In this document: positions 56,319 through 64,000 of the stretch, in pieces
Position numbering within the stretch: the stretch's first letter is position 1
Layout of the letters: every line of letters begins with the position of its first letter
NCBI RefSeq assembly: GCF_000411155.1
Contig: NZ_KE150266.1
Location: 1,364,001 to 1,428,000 of the forward strand
DNA from: Gleimia europaea ACS-120-V-Col10b
GTDB taxonomy: Bacteria > Actinomycetota > Actinomycetes > Actinomycetales > Actinomycetaceae
Direction: 5' to 3'
Length of the DNA: 64,000 nt
Program-made: the position numbers and the translations under genes
Notes under the pieces: generated by a model
What the model was told of the DNA's origin: nothing
Seen by the model: the letters and a program-made list of their open reading frames with translations, nothing else
The model's database searches: none

Positions 56319-57380
56319 ATGAGGCGTGTTTGGGCTGGCGCGGCAGTTGCCGCAGCATTGGTTTTGGCCGGATGCTCGTCATCTACGGGCGGATCGGCGG
56401 AGGAATCTTCGCAGGTCCCTCAGGCCGACGCGGGCAAGGTCACGGTCGTGTCCTACGACTCGCTGGATCTGCCGGAAGACATGTTCACGAAGTTTAAGGA
56501 AGAAACGGGTTACGACCTGGAGATCTCCCAGGTTGGTTCGGGCGGCGAAATGGCAAACCAACTAGTGCTCACCAAGGACGAGCCGCTTGGTGACGTAGCG
56601 TTCGGCGTTGACAACATTTCGGCTTACCGTGCGGTCGTAGCGGGCGTGTTCTCCGACGACGGTGGCGAGGTACCCGCGTGGGCCGCGCAGCAACAGATCG
56701 AGGGAGCCCCGGGCTTGGTGCCGTTTGACCAGGGCGATGTGTGCGTGAACATTGACCACGAGTGGTTCAAAGAAAAGGGCCTGGAAGAGCCTACGACTTT
56801 TGAGGACCTTACAGACCCGAAGTACAAGGATCTGTTTGTGACGATGAACCCCGCCTCGTCCTCGGCAGGCATGGCCCTATTTGCCGCAACGATTGGCGCG
56901 TTTGGAGACGACTGGAAAGATTATTGGACGAAGCTGCGCGATAACGGCGTGAAGATAACCAAGGGATGGTCGGACGCATTCGGCGTGGATTATTCGGCAG
57001 GCGAGGGCGCGGGGCCGCGTCCTTTGATGACATCGTACTCGTCGTCGCCGGCCTACACGGCTAACGACGACCTAACCGAGTCCACCACGGGCGCGCTACT
57101 TAACACGTGTTTCCACCAGGTGGAGTACATGGGCGTGCTGAACGGGGCGAAGAACGTCCAGGGCGCGAAGGCGTTTATCGATTTCATGCTCCAAGTCCCG
57201 CAACAGGAAGTCATTTCTGAGTCGAACTACATGCACCCGATCAACCCGGAAGCAAAGACTCCGGAGGCGCTGGCGAAGTTCGGCAAGATGGCGGACAAGC
57301 CGTACCAGGTGGATGCGAAGACGATTGCAGAAAACCAACAGGAGTGGCTGCGCGAGTGGTCTGACCTGATGGGCCAGTAA
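56319..57380 (+). CDS. thiB: Thiamine ABC transporter substrate-binding lipoprotein
   Basis: Extracellular thiamine-binding protein of the ThiBPQ importer. The 353-residue protein has a lipoprotein signal with lipobox LAGC (C19), then a periplasmic-binding fold similar to iron and thiamine binders: KVTVVSYDSLDLPEDMF, GDVAFGVDNISAYRAV, LVPFDQGDVCVNID and SYSSSPAYTANDDLTES. The TPP riboswitch upstream makes thiamine the substrate with good confidence. GAGGAG precedes the ATG. thiP follows after 19 bp. Confidence 0.93.
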   Translation: MRRVWAGAAVAAALVLAGCSSSTGGSAEESSQVPQADAGKVTVVSYDSLDLPEDMFTKFKEETGYDLEISQVGSGGEMANQLVLTKDEPLGDVAFGVDNISAYRAVVAGVFSDDGGEVPAWAAQQQIEGAPGLVPFDQGDVCVNIDHEWFKEKGLEEPTTFEDLTDPKYKDLFVTMNPASSSAGMALFAATIGAFGDDWKDYWTKLRDNGVKITKGWSDAFGVDYSAGEGAGPRPLMTSYSSSPAYTANDDLTESTTGALLNTCFHQVEYMGVLNGAKNVQGAKAFIDFMLQVPQQEVISESNYMHPINPEAKTPEALAKFGKMADKPYQVDAKTIAENQQEWLREWSDLMGQ

Positions 57381-57399
57381 CCCCGGATTCCGGCTAAAC

Positions 57400-59103
57400 A
57401 TGGCTGATTTGAGGCGGGCACTCCCGGACCGCGCCCTACCACTGGCACTCACAGTGGTGGCGGTGGGAGTGCCCGTCATCTTTTTAGCGATATTTTTCCT
57501 GGCGCCCACGGCAAACCTGGTGGGGCGAGGATTCTTAGATTCGACAGGATCGCTGGATCTGAGCGGTTTTGTGCAGGTGTTGGGGCGGCCACGCACGTGG
57601 CGAGTGGTGTGGCAAACCGTGTGGATGGCCGTGGTGGCCACCGTTTTATCTGTGGCGCTGAGCGTGCCCGCCGCGTGGATATTGTACCGGCGGGCGTTCC
57701 CGCTACGCGGCGCGATTCGCGGGATTGTGGCTGTCCCGTTTGTACTGCCGTCAGTGGTTGTGGGCGTGGCTTTCCGGTCTTTGTTCATCGAGTCGGGGCC
57801 GCTTGGCTCGTGGGGTTTGGACGGTACCCACACGGCAATTATCATCGGCATGGTGTTTTTCAACTACTCGCTGGCGGTGCGCACAATCGGAAACATGTGG
57901 GTGCGTTTGGATCCGAAGATGGAGGAGGCGGCAGCGGCCCTCGGGGCGGGACCCGTGCGAGTGTTCTTCACCGTGACACTGCCTCGCCTCATGCCCGCAT
58001 TCGCCTCAGCGGCCGCAGTGATTTTCCTGTTTTGTGCAACCTCCTTTGGCCTCGTCCTCATTCTGGGTGGTACACGCACGCAAACTGTGGAAACAGAGAT
58101 TTACTTCCTCACCAGTGGACTACTTGATCTGCGATCCGCGTCGGTGCTGTCAGTTGTGCAACTGATCGTGATCGCGCTTGCCCTGTGGATGGGTTCGCTT
58201 GCTCGCGGGGCGGGAGCGGCCACGCAAAAAATGCGTACGGACCTGGCCCCGCAGCCGCTTAGACGAGCGGATATTCCCGCTCTAGTCGCAACTTTGGTGC
58301 CCGTGCTAGTGCTACTGGTGGCGCCCATGGGCTTGCTGGTGTGGAGGTCCTTGCACCGCTCTGGCCAATTCACGTTCGTTAACTATCAAGACCTATTCAA
58401 CGCGGATGCCACCAAGTTCTTGCAAACCTCGGTGGTGACTGCAACCGTGCGCTCTATCGAAATTGCGCTGATTGCAATGGTGACCGCCGTGGTGATTGGC
58501 GGCCTGGTATCGATTGTGATTACTCGCCGGCCGAAAACCCGCGCAGGAAAAGGAGCATTAAAGTTCCTTGATTCCCTGTTCATGCTTCCCCTGGGCGTGT
58601 CCGCCGTGACCGTCGGATTTGGCTTCCTAATCACGTTGAACCGCCCGCCACTGGACTTGCGGGGTTCGTTCTGGCTGATCCCAATGGCGCAGGCGATGGT
58701 GGCCATTCCGCTAGTTGTGCGGGTAGTCAGCCCCGTCCTTGCCTCTATTGATCCGCGCCAAAAAGAGGTGGCGGGCGTGCTGGGCGCCGGCCCGCTTCGC
58801 ACCCTGTTTGCAGTTGAAGGACCGTACGCCATCCGATCCCTGGCAATCGCGGCGGCGTTCGCGTTCTCAATGTCTCTTGGCGAGTTTGGCGCCACCAGCT
58901 TCCTAGCTCGCCCGGCTAACCCGACGCTTCCAGTGGCAATCTTCCGGCTGATCTCGCAGCCGGGCGCAACCGAGCAGGGCATGGCGCTCGCGGCATCGGT
59001 CTTGCTGGCACTGCTATCCGGCTCGGTGATGGCGATTGTGGAGGCCGTAGTGGATCGCTCGTCTCGAACCGGCCCCAGCGTCAAGCTTGTAAAAAGCGTG
59101 TAG
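57400..59103 (+). CDS. thiP: Thiamine ABC transporter permease
   Basis: Membrane subunit of the importer. The 567-residue protein is a tandem duplication of a six-helix permease unit (about residues 15-275 and 285-560), as in ThiP and FbpB. Each half has its EAA-type loop contacting the ATPase: EEAAAALGAGPVRVFFTVTLP (~184-204) in the first, and KEVAGVLGAGPLRTLF (~457-472) in the second. It is followed by thiQ after 13 bp, in one operon. Confidence 0.92.
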   Translation: MADLRRALPDRALPLALTVVAVGVPVIFLAIFFLAPTANLVGRGFLDSTGSLDLSGFVQVLGRPRTWRVVWQTVWMAVVATVLSVALSVPAAWILYRRAFPLRGAIRGIVAVPFVLPSVVVGVAFRSLFIESGPLGSWGLDGTHTAIIIGMVFFNYSLAVRTIGNMWVRLDPKMEEAAAALGAGPVRVFFTVTLPRLMPAFASAAAVIFLFCATSFGLVLILGGTRTQTVETEIYFLTSGLLDLRSASVLSVVQLIVIALALWMGSLARGAGAATQKMRTDLAPQPLRRADIPALVATLVPVLVLLVAPMGLLVWRSLHRSGQFTFVNYQDLFNADATKFLQTSVVTATVRSIEIALIAMVTAVVIGGLVSIVITRRPKTRAGKGALKFLDSLFMLPLGVSAVTVGFGFLITLNRPPLDLRGSFWLIPMAQAMVAIPLVVRVVSPVLASIDPRQKEVAGVLGAGPLRTLFAVEGPYAIRSLAIAAAFAFSMSLGEFGATSFLARPANPTLPVAIFRLISQPGATEQGMALAASVLLALLSGSVMAIVEAVVDRSSRTGPSVKLVKSV

Positions 59104-59116
59104 GGAAGGGAAAACA

Positions 59117-60118
59117 ATGGGTTTGAGCCTGGAAAACATAGACGTGTTCTACGGGAATGTACACGCGGTGAAAGACGTGTCCTTGCAGTTGGAGGCGGGA
59201 CAGATTCTGGCGCTACTGGGCGCCTCGGGTTCAGGTAAGTCTTCGCTTTTGCGGGCCATTGCGGGGCTAGAGGCGTCCTCGGGGCAAATCCTGTTTGACG
59301 GTGAGGACGTCGCGCGCCTGCCCGTACACAGGCGCGGGTTTGGCCTCATGTTCCAAGATGGGCAGCTGTTCCCGCACCAAAACGTGGGGCAAAACGTGGC
59401 GTTTGGGTTGCGTGGCCGCATTCCGCGCGGGCAGTGGGATGGGCGCGCAAAGGAGCTCCTGGCCACGGTTGGTTTGCCGGGAACGGCCAGCCGCCTGGTG
59501 ACTACGCTTTCGGGTGGTCAGCAGCAGCGAGTGGCGTTGGCACGGGCGTTGGCGCCGCGACCTCGCCTGCTCCTTCTTGACGAGCCTCTGTCCGCGCTGG
59601 ATCGTGCTCTGCGCGAACAGCTTTCGGTGGAAATCCGCCGCATTGTGAAGGAAACGGGCACAACCGCAGTTTATGTGACGCACGATCAGGACGAGGCGTT
59701 CACCGTGGCGGATCAGGTGGCGATCATGGAGGACGGCGTGATCGCCCGCATGGGGACGCCGGCGCAAGTGTGGGCAGATCCGGGTACGAGGTCGGTGGCT
59801 AGTTTCTTGGGTTACAGCCCGATTTTGCAGGCCGAGGAAGCCGCCGCTTTCGGCGTGGATGTGCCAGCGGGTTTGGAGCTTGCTTGCGGCCCGGGGGCGT
59901 GGAGTATGGCCGATACTGCAGGTGAAGCCGCCGCAGTGCAGGTGGTGGAAAGCCACGCGGTACGAGGAGCCAAGCAGGTAACTGTACAGCTAGATTCAGG
60001 CAAGGTCGCCCGGGTGAATCTGCCGATCAATGCGTTCGTGAGCGAACCTCGCATGCCCGTTAAACTAGACGCGGAAAAGTGCGCGCTGGTTGCCCGGGAC
60101 GAGCTTCAACTAACCTAG
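59117..60118 (+). CDS. thiQ: Thiamine ABC transporter ATPase
   Basis: ATPase subunit driving thiamine import. The 333-residue protein has Walker A GASGSGKSS (~34-42), the Q-loop LMFQDGQLFPHQNV, the signature LSGGQQQRVALARAL (~132-146), Walker B LLLLDEPLSALD (~151-162) and the H-loop TAVYVTHDQDEAF. After ~230 residues a C-terminal domain of ~100 residues, TOBE-like in place, is present, so the protein is longer than enterobacterial ThiQ and resembles FbpC-type ATPases. AAGGGAAAAC precedes the ATG. Confidence 0.93.
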   Translation: MGLSLENIDVFYGNVHAVKDVSLQLEAGQILALLGASGSGKSSLLRAIAGLEASSGQILFDGEDVARLPVHRRGFGLMFQDGQLFPHQNVGQNVAFGLRGRIPRGQWDGRAKELLATVGLPGTASRLVTTLSGGQQQRVALARALAPRPRLLLLDEPLSALDRALREQLSVEIRRIVKETGTTAVYVTHDQDEAFTVADQVAIMEDGVIARMGTPAQVWADPGTRSVASFLGYSPILQAEEAAAFGVDVPAGLELACGPGAWSMADTAGEAAAVQVVESHAVRGAKQVTVQLDSGKVARVNLPINAFVSEPRMPVKLDAEKCALVARDELQLT

Positions 60119-60197
60119 CGGCCGCAAGCCGCTTCCCAGATCGAAAGGCTACAGAAGTCGCCAAACCGGTTCTTCGGCTACAGCAAGAGCGCCGCGT

Positions 60198-61514
60198 TTA
60201 CGCGTCTAGCGCGGCGATGTCCACCTTGCACTCGTCACCGATTTTCATGGGGGCGATCTTACCGGCCTCGCGCAGTTCGAACAGTTTAGGTAGCACGCGG
60301 TCGCGCACGCCCCACGGGTCGATGGTGTTGAGGTAGATGCGCGTGCCGCCCTCAAAGCCGGCCAGAGTAGATATGCGCCACTTCAATAGCAGGCGCCAAC
60401 GCATGGGGGAGGGCACATCAATAGGGCGGTGGTACCACTCCTCGTTGCAGGGAACTTCCGCTCCGGTGGCGGCGTGCATTGCGTGCAGGAGGCCGGAGAC
60501 GCCGCGCAGTTTCTCGGGGCTTGCCTCCCAGGGATTGTGCGCTTTGCCGAGCGGCCAGATTGCGATGGACGGGTAGCGGTGTCCGATGCCGGCGAGAGCA
60601 ATCGCATGCTCATTTTGAGCCAAAAGCAGGCCGCGCGTGATGGCAGTGTGCAGGATCTTCTTGTAAAGGTCAGGGTCGCGGCGCAGCCGTCCCAACTCGG
60701 CTTCGGTTTGTACCGAATGCTCATCGATCGCAACGAGCTGCTTGTGCAGGTGGTCGAAAGAGGCACCCGCAGGCTTCAGCCAGTTCTGGAAGCACGCCAC
60801 GTATGCCACGTGTTCGTTGAGCTGGTACAAGTCCTCCATCGCTTCGGTGGTCAGTTTCATGTACTGGTAGTGCTTTTCAGGGCTGAGCGTGCCAGAAGAC
60901 GCCAGTTGCGTGTCCATGGTTGCGCCCGGCGTGTAGTGCCGTCTCGCGACAATGAGGTCGTGGCCGCCGCTAAAGAACCCGGAGGCTTCGGGTAGCAGTT
61001 GCGAATCGTCAAGGCTCGCAACCCCATCCGCTGTTTGGCCCGAAGCCATGAGGCGGGCTTTAACCACTCGCATAACGTGGTCGTAGCCGGTGGGGCTTGC
61101 CAGGTAGTCTGCCATCCGGCGGTGCTGCGCTTCGGAGGGGACGTGGCCGTAGTTTAGGTGCCAGTACTTGTAAGAGACAATCTCAAACAGGTTGGGGACG
61201 CGGCGGAATTCCGCAACGGTTTCGCCCAAATCTTCAGCGCGCAGGTTTTCAAGCTTTTTCCAAGTGCCGTCTTCGTTCCGCACCACGCGGGCCTTCTCCG
61301 GCGGAGTTTCAAGGTAGCGATGCTCGCAAAACGCGCAGTATTGCCCGTGGCGTTCTAAATCGATCGGGGCTTCCTCTTTTGTGGGGACCGTGAGGGGGCG
61401 ATGTCCGCGTCCGGGAACGGTCCACACTTCCGTCCCGGTGAGCATATTGGTTTGTTTAACAGTTCCATCGGCTAGGCGCTCGATTGCTTTTAGATCAGAT
61501 TGCTCTTTGGACAT
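60198..61514 (-). CDS. DUF4921 family, galactose-1-phosphate uridylyltransferase-like protein
   Basis: Actinobacterial protein of unknown substrate, related to GalT of the HIT superfamily. From the ATG at 61514 it has 438 residues. CAFCEHRY (~40-47) looks like half of a zinc site. GASFDHLHKQLVAID (~232-246) is the HxHxQ-type active-site motif with H-L-H-K-Q. Large aromatic-rich segments lie between them. These features suggest nucleotidyl transfer or hydrolysis through a histidine. An upstream start at 61640 would add 42 residues of unlikely composition. On the minus strand TACGCT ends 6 nt before the ATG, so it may be leaderless. It converges with thiQ. Confidence 0.78.
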   Translation of the reverse strand: MSKEQSDLKAIERLADGTVKQTNMLTGTEVWTVPGRGHRPLTVPTKEEAPIDLERHGQYCAFCEHRYLETPPEKARVVRNEDGTWKKLENLRAEDLGETVAEFRRVPNLFEIVSYKYWHLNYGHVPSEAQHRRMADYLASPTGYDHVMRVVKARLMASGQTADGVASLDDSQLLPEASGFFSGGHDLIVARRHYTPGATMDTQLASSGTLSPEKHYQYMKLTTEAMEDLYQLNEHVAYVACFQNWLKPAGASFDHLHKQLVAIDEHSVQTEAELGRLRRDPDLYKKILHTAITRGLLLAQNEHAIALAGIGHRYPSIAIWPLGKAHNPWEASPEKLRGVSGLLHAMHAATGAEVPCNEEWYHRPIDVPSPMRWRLLLKWRISTLAGFEGGTRIYLNTIDPWGVRDRVLPKLFELREAGKIAPMKIGDECKVDIAALDA

Positions 61515-61520
61515 ACTCCC

Positions 61521-61526
61521 AGCGTA
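61521..61526 (-). promoter_or_regulatory. -10 hexamer before the DUF4921 gene
   Basis: On the minus strand TACGCT ends 6 nt before the start ATG; the intervening GGGAGT is too close to act as a normal ribosome site. Confidence 0.35.
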
Positions 61527-61685
61527 GTAGATTGAGGGCGCCGCGGTGGCTGGAGGGAGCCGATTGAGGAATAAAGAATGTGCCCACGCCAGGCGCGGGC
61601 ACAGCTGTGAATCTTGAAAATGTCGGGTAAAACGCGGCATTTGATGCGCTACGTTGCGCGACCGATACCGCCAGAGCCAGTTGGA

Positions 61686-62093
61686 TTATTTAGGCAACCA
61701 GCCCTTAGCCTGCTCTTTGAGATCATGGAGAATCTCAAGGGCCTCGTCAGCCTTGTCTACCTGAACAAACAGGTGGTCGCGGTGGAAACCGGCAAGTGAG
61801 TTACAAGTGATAGACCGAGACGCAAGAATCTGCGCGATCGTTGCCGTAATGCCGATAGTTTCGAGGGAGGAGGGCACGTCGAGCGAAATCCGCGTGAAGC
61901 GCTTTTCCGTGGGGAGCCCAGCCTCGATTGCGCGATCTTCAGAAATGACGATTGTTTGGCCCTCGTATTCGCGTACGGTTGCGAAAGGCTCAACGCCTTC
62001 TGGAACCTCGTCGAGCGCTACAAAAACGTAGATTCCCTGCGGCTTCAACTCCATGTTCGCAAGGATGTGATCCAAAGAAAGTGAACTTGTCAT
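61686..62093 (-). CDS. ACT-domain protein
   Basis: Small cytoplasmic protein (135 residues) made of two ACT-like modules, a fold that usually binds amino acids. The first half holds GIYVFVALDEVPEGVEPFA and EYEGQTIVISEDRAIEAGL. The second begins RFTRISLDVPSSLETIGITA and ends FHRDHLFVQVDKADEALEIL, the classic ACT beta-alpha pattern. No enzymatic domain is attached, so a sensing or regulatory role is likely; the ligand is unknown. The ATG at 62093 is preferred to a TTG at 62111. A TATATT hexamer lies 18 nt upstream. Confidence 0.8.
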   Translation of the reverse strand: MTSSLSLDHILANMELKPQGIYVFVALDEVPEGVEPFATVREYEGQTIVISEDRAIEAGLPTEKRFTRISLDVPSSLETIGITATIAQILASRSITCNSLAGFHRDHLFVQVDKADEALEILHDLKEQAKGWLPK

Positions 62094-62185
62094 GTAGGCA
62101 CCGTAACGCAAAATATATGCTCATGCGTGACCGTCTCATGTCTTGATTCTCATTAAGAGATCTTCAGTTTTCGCAGGCATTTGAT

Positions 62186-62218
62186 CCGGGCCGGCGCACC
62201 AGAAGAAAACCGGCCCGG
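62186..62218 (-). terminator. Terminator after the ABC exporter gene
   Basis: 9-bp stem CCGGGCCGG / CCGGCCCGG with a 15-nt loop, 20 nt downstream of the exporter stop on the minus strand. Confidence 0.6.
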
Positions 62219-62238
62219 GGTCTCAAACTGCGCGCAGG

Positions 62239-64000
62239 TTATTGCTCAAACTGTAACGCGTACAACTTCGCGTAGGCGCCTCCAGCTGCAAGTAGCTCCT
62301 TGTGGCTACCCTGCTCAACCACGTCACCGTCTTCAAGAACCAAAATCACGTCAGCCGAGCGGATCGTGGACAGGCGGTGGGCAATCACAAACGAAGTGCG
62401 CCCCTTGCGTAGTCGCTCCATGGCCTCTTGAATCACAACCTCCGTGCGAGTGTCAACGGAAGACGTGGCTTCATCCAAAATGAGAATGTCGGGGTGAGAG
62501 ATGAACGCCCTCGCGATGGTAAGCAGCTGGCGTTCACCCTGTGAAAGGTTGGAACCCTCGGCCTTCACCACCGTGTCGTAGCCCTGCGGCAAGTGCCTGA
62601 TAAACGAGTGTGCCTGTGCCTTCTTCGCGGCAGCCACTACCTCTTCCATCTCCACGTCGCGGCCAGCACCGTAAGCGATGTTTTCGGCAATAGTACCCTC
62701 AAACAGCCACGTGTCTTGCAAAACCATGCCAATTCCCGCGCGCAAATCATCCTTATTAATATCGGCAATGGAACGGCCATTAATCGCGATCCTGCCCGCA
62801 TCAATCTCATAGAAACGCATCAACAGGTTCACAAGCGTGGTTTTGCCGGCGCCCGTGGGCCCCACGATAGCAACCATGTGGCCGGGCTCCACCGTCAAAC
62901 TGAGGTCGTGAATAACCGGTTTTTCCGGGTCGTAACCAAACCGTACATGCTCGAACGTAATCAACGCCTCGCGCAGATCTACCGGGCCTTCCTTCGCGGC
63001 GTCCTCATCCATCTCCTTTGCATCCAGGAACTCGAAAATGCGTTCGGCGGAAGCAACCATGGATTGAGCCAGGGTAGCCAGTGACGCGAGGGCGGAGATA
63101 GGGTGTCCAATCTGGCGTGAATACTGGATGAACGCCTGCACGCCGCCCAGGGAAATCGCACCGGCCGCCACCTGTAAGCCGCCCGCAACCGCAACCAGAA
63201 TGTAGGAGACGTTAGAGGTGAGCATCATCGCCGGCTGCATGAGTGAAGAAATTGCCTGCGCCCGCACCGCAGAGTTGTACAGGCTCTCATTGGCCTCATC
63301 GAACTGGCCCCGGAACTCCTCGCTCATTGAGAACGCCTGCATAACTTCGTGGCCCGTGTAGGCCTCCTCCACGATGCCGCCCAGCTGTCCCGTGGCTTGC
63401 CACTGCTGGCGGAAGTAAGGCTGCGCCTTCTTCGCAATCATGCCGGCTACGCCAGCTCCCAACGGGATCGCAATAATCGCGAGGATCGCCAGGCGCCACG
63501 AAATCCAAAACATCATGAACAAAATGCCAATTATGGTGAGGAGACTTTCAAGCACCTGCTGAATTATCTGCGTGAGCGACTGCGTAACGTTATCCACGTC
63601 GTTCGTTACCCGCGACATGAGGTCTCCGCGCCTGCGTGAATCCATGTAGGAAAGCGGCAGCTTATCGATCTTGTCCTGCACCTTCTTACGCAGTGCAAAG
63701 CCCGTGTTTTGTACGATCTTGCGCACAATCATGCCGACGGTGAAGTAGGCCAAAGAAGCACATGCGTACACCGCGAAAGCAAGCAGGAGGACGCGGGCAA
63801 GCGCCTCGAAATCCACGCTTGAGCCGGGCGTGAGAGTCATTGACTCCAGCATTTGCGCCAGCTGATTATTGCCCTCGGCGCGCAACTGGGTCACGTACTC
63901 GGACTTCGTCATGCCCTCGGGAATGAAGCTAGAGGCCACGCCGTTGAAGATGATGTTCGTGCCATCACCCAGTAACTTTGGGCCGGCAACCGTGAGCGCC
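62239..64000 (-). CDS. ABC exporter, fused permease-ATPase (5' end outside window)
   Basis: Half-transporter of the multidrug/lipid exporter type; it would pair with itself or a partner encoded beyond the window edge. The frame stays open to base 64000, so the N-terminus is missing; about 587 residues are visible. The first visible residues (TVAGPKLLGDGTN) are the usual start of the first membrane helix. A ~110-residue extracellular/helix region and the remaining membrane domain follow. The ATPase has Walker A GPTGAGKTT, LSQGERQLLTIARA, Walker B ILILDEATSSVD and the H-loop AHRLSTI. Substrate cannot be told from the sequence. Confidence 0.93.
   Translation of the reverse strand, partial: ALTVAGPKLLGDGTNIIFNGVASSFIPEGMTKSEYVTQLRAEGNNQLAQMLESMTLTPGSSVDFEALARVLLLAFAVYACASLAYFTVGMIVRKIVQNTGFALRKKVQDKIDKLPLSYMDSRRRGDLMSRVTNDVDNVTQSLTQIIQQVLESLLTIIGILFMMFWISWRLAILAIIAIPLGAGVAGMIAKKAQPYFRQQWQATGQLGGIVEEAYTGHEVMQAFSMSEEFRGQFDEANESLYNSAVRAQAISSLMQPAMMLTSNVSYILVAVAGGLQVAAGAISLGGVQAFIQYSRQIGHPISALASLATLAQSMVASAERIFEFLDAKEMDEDAAKEGPVDLREALITFEHVRFGYDPEKPVIHDLSLTVEPGHMVAIVGPTGAGKTTLVNLLMRFYEIDAGRIAINGRSIADINKDDLRAGIGMVLQDTWLFEGTIAENIAYGAGRDVEMEEVVAAAKKAQAHSFIRHLPQGYDTVVKAEGSNLSQGERQLLTIARAFISHPDILILDEATSSVDTRTEVVIQEAMERLRKGRTSFVIAHRLSTIRSADVILVLEDGDVVEQGSHKELLAAGGAYAKLYALQFEQ

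Overview
The window looks like a chromosomal segment of a moderately high-GC actinobacterium, most likely in or near the Actinomycetaceae. The genus cannot be fixed from the sequence alone. The evidence is the gene order carD-ispD-(ispF)-cysS-rlmB, a phoU/senX3/regX3 locus beside gpmA, GTP-dependent PEP carboxykinase, an actinobacterial sterol-carrier-family protein, DUF4235 and DUF4921 proteins, and several genes whose -10 hexamer ends 6-7 nt before the start codon, as on leaderless actinobacterial mRNAs. No rRNA, tRNA or CRISPR array was seen.

Bases 1-10.7 kb are accessory and partly decayed. In order they hold the 3' part of a possible ParB-like protein facing a Dam-family adenine methylase, a four-helix membrane protein, an IS256-family element whose transposase has a C-terminal frameshift, a RelB/RelE-type toxin-antitoxin pair with a palindromic operator, and a MetE-like methyltransferase. 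Next comes an Eco29kI-type restriction-modification pair sitting where the middle of a DUF3427 helicase gene used to be; both ends of that helicase survive on either side.

From 10.7 to 31.7 kb the window is mostly core chromosome: a TetR regulator, gpmA, phoU divergent from senX3-regX3, carD, ispD, a UMF1-type transporter, ispF (inverted), cysS, a rhomboid protease, rlmB, a leftward operon of a SAM hydrolase-like protein plus a complete ECF transporter (S, fused A-A', T), then putP and putA for proline use.

From 31.7 to 38.6 kb is an alpha-glucoside locus: a GH13 glucosidase and LacI regulator leftward, and a malE-malF-malG importer rightward, with no ATPase gene nearby. From 38.8 to 49.5 kb is de novo purine synthesis (purA, purD, purC, purS, purQ, purL), interrupted by pckG and an unknown gene. 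The PurQ protein lacks the catalytic cysteine and histidine of glutamine amidotransferases. The purQ-purL gap holds a cluster of DnaA-box-like sequences.

From 49.6 kb to the end are a HerA-like DUF853 ATPase, glutamate dehydrogenase, a sterol-carrier-family protein, the general PTS proteins EI and HPr (divergent), a DUF4235 protein, a TPP riboswitch controlling a thiamine ABC importer, a GalT-like DUF4921 protein, an ACT-domain protein and the C-terminal part of a multidrug-type ABC exporter cut by the window edge. The most striking observations are the apparently glutaminase-dead PurQ, the helicase gene replaced by a restriction-modification cassette, and the DnaA-box cluster.
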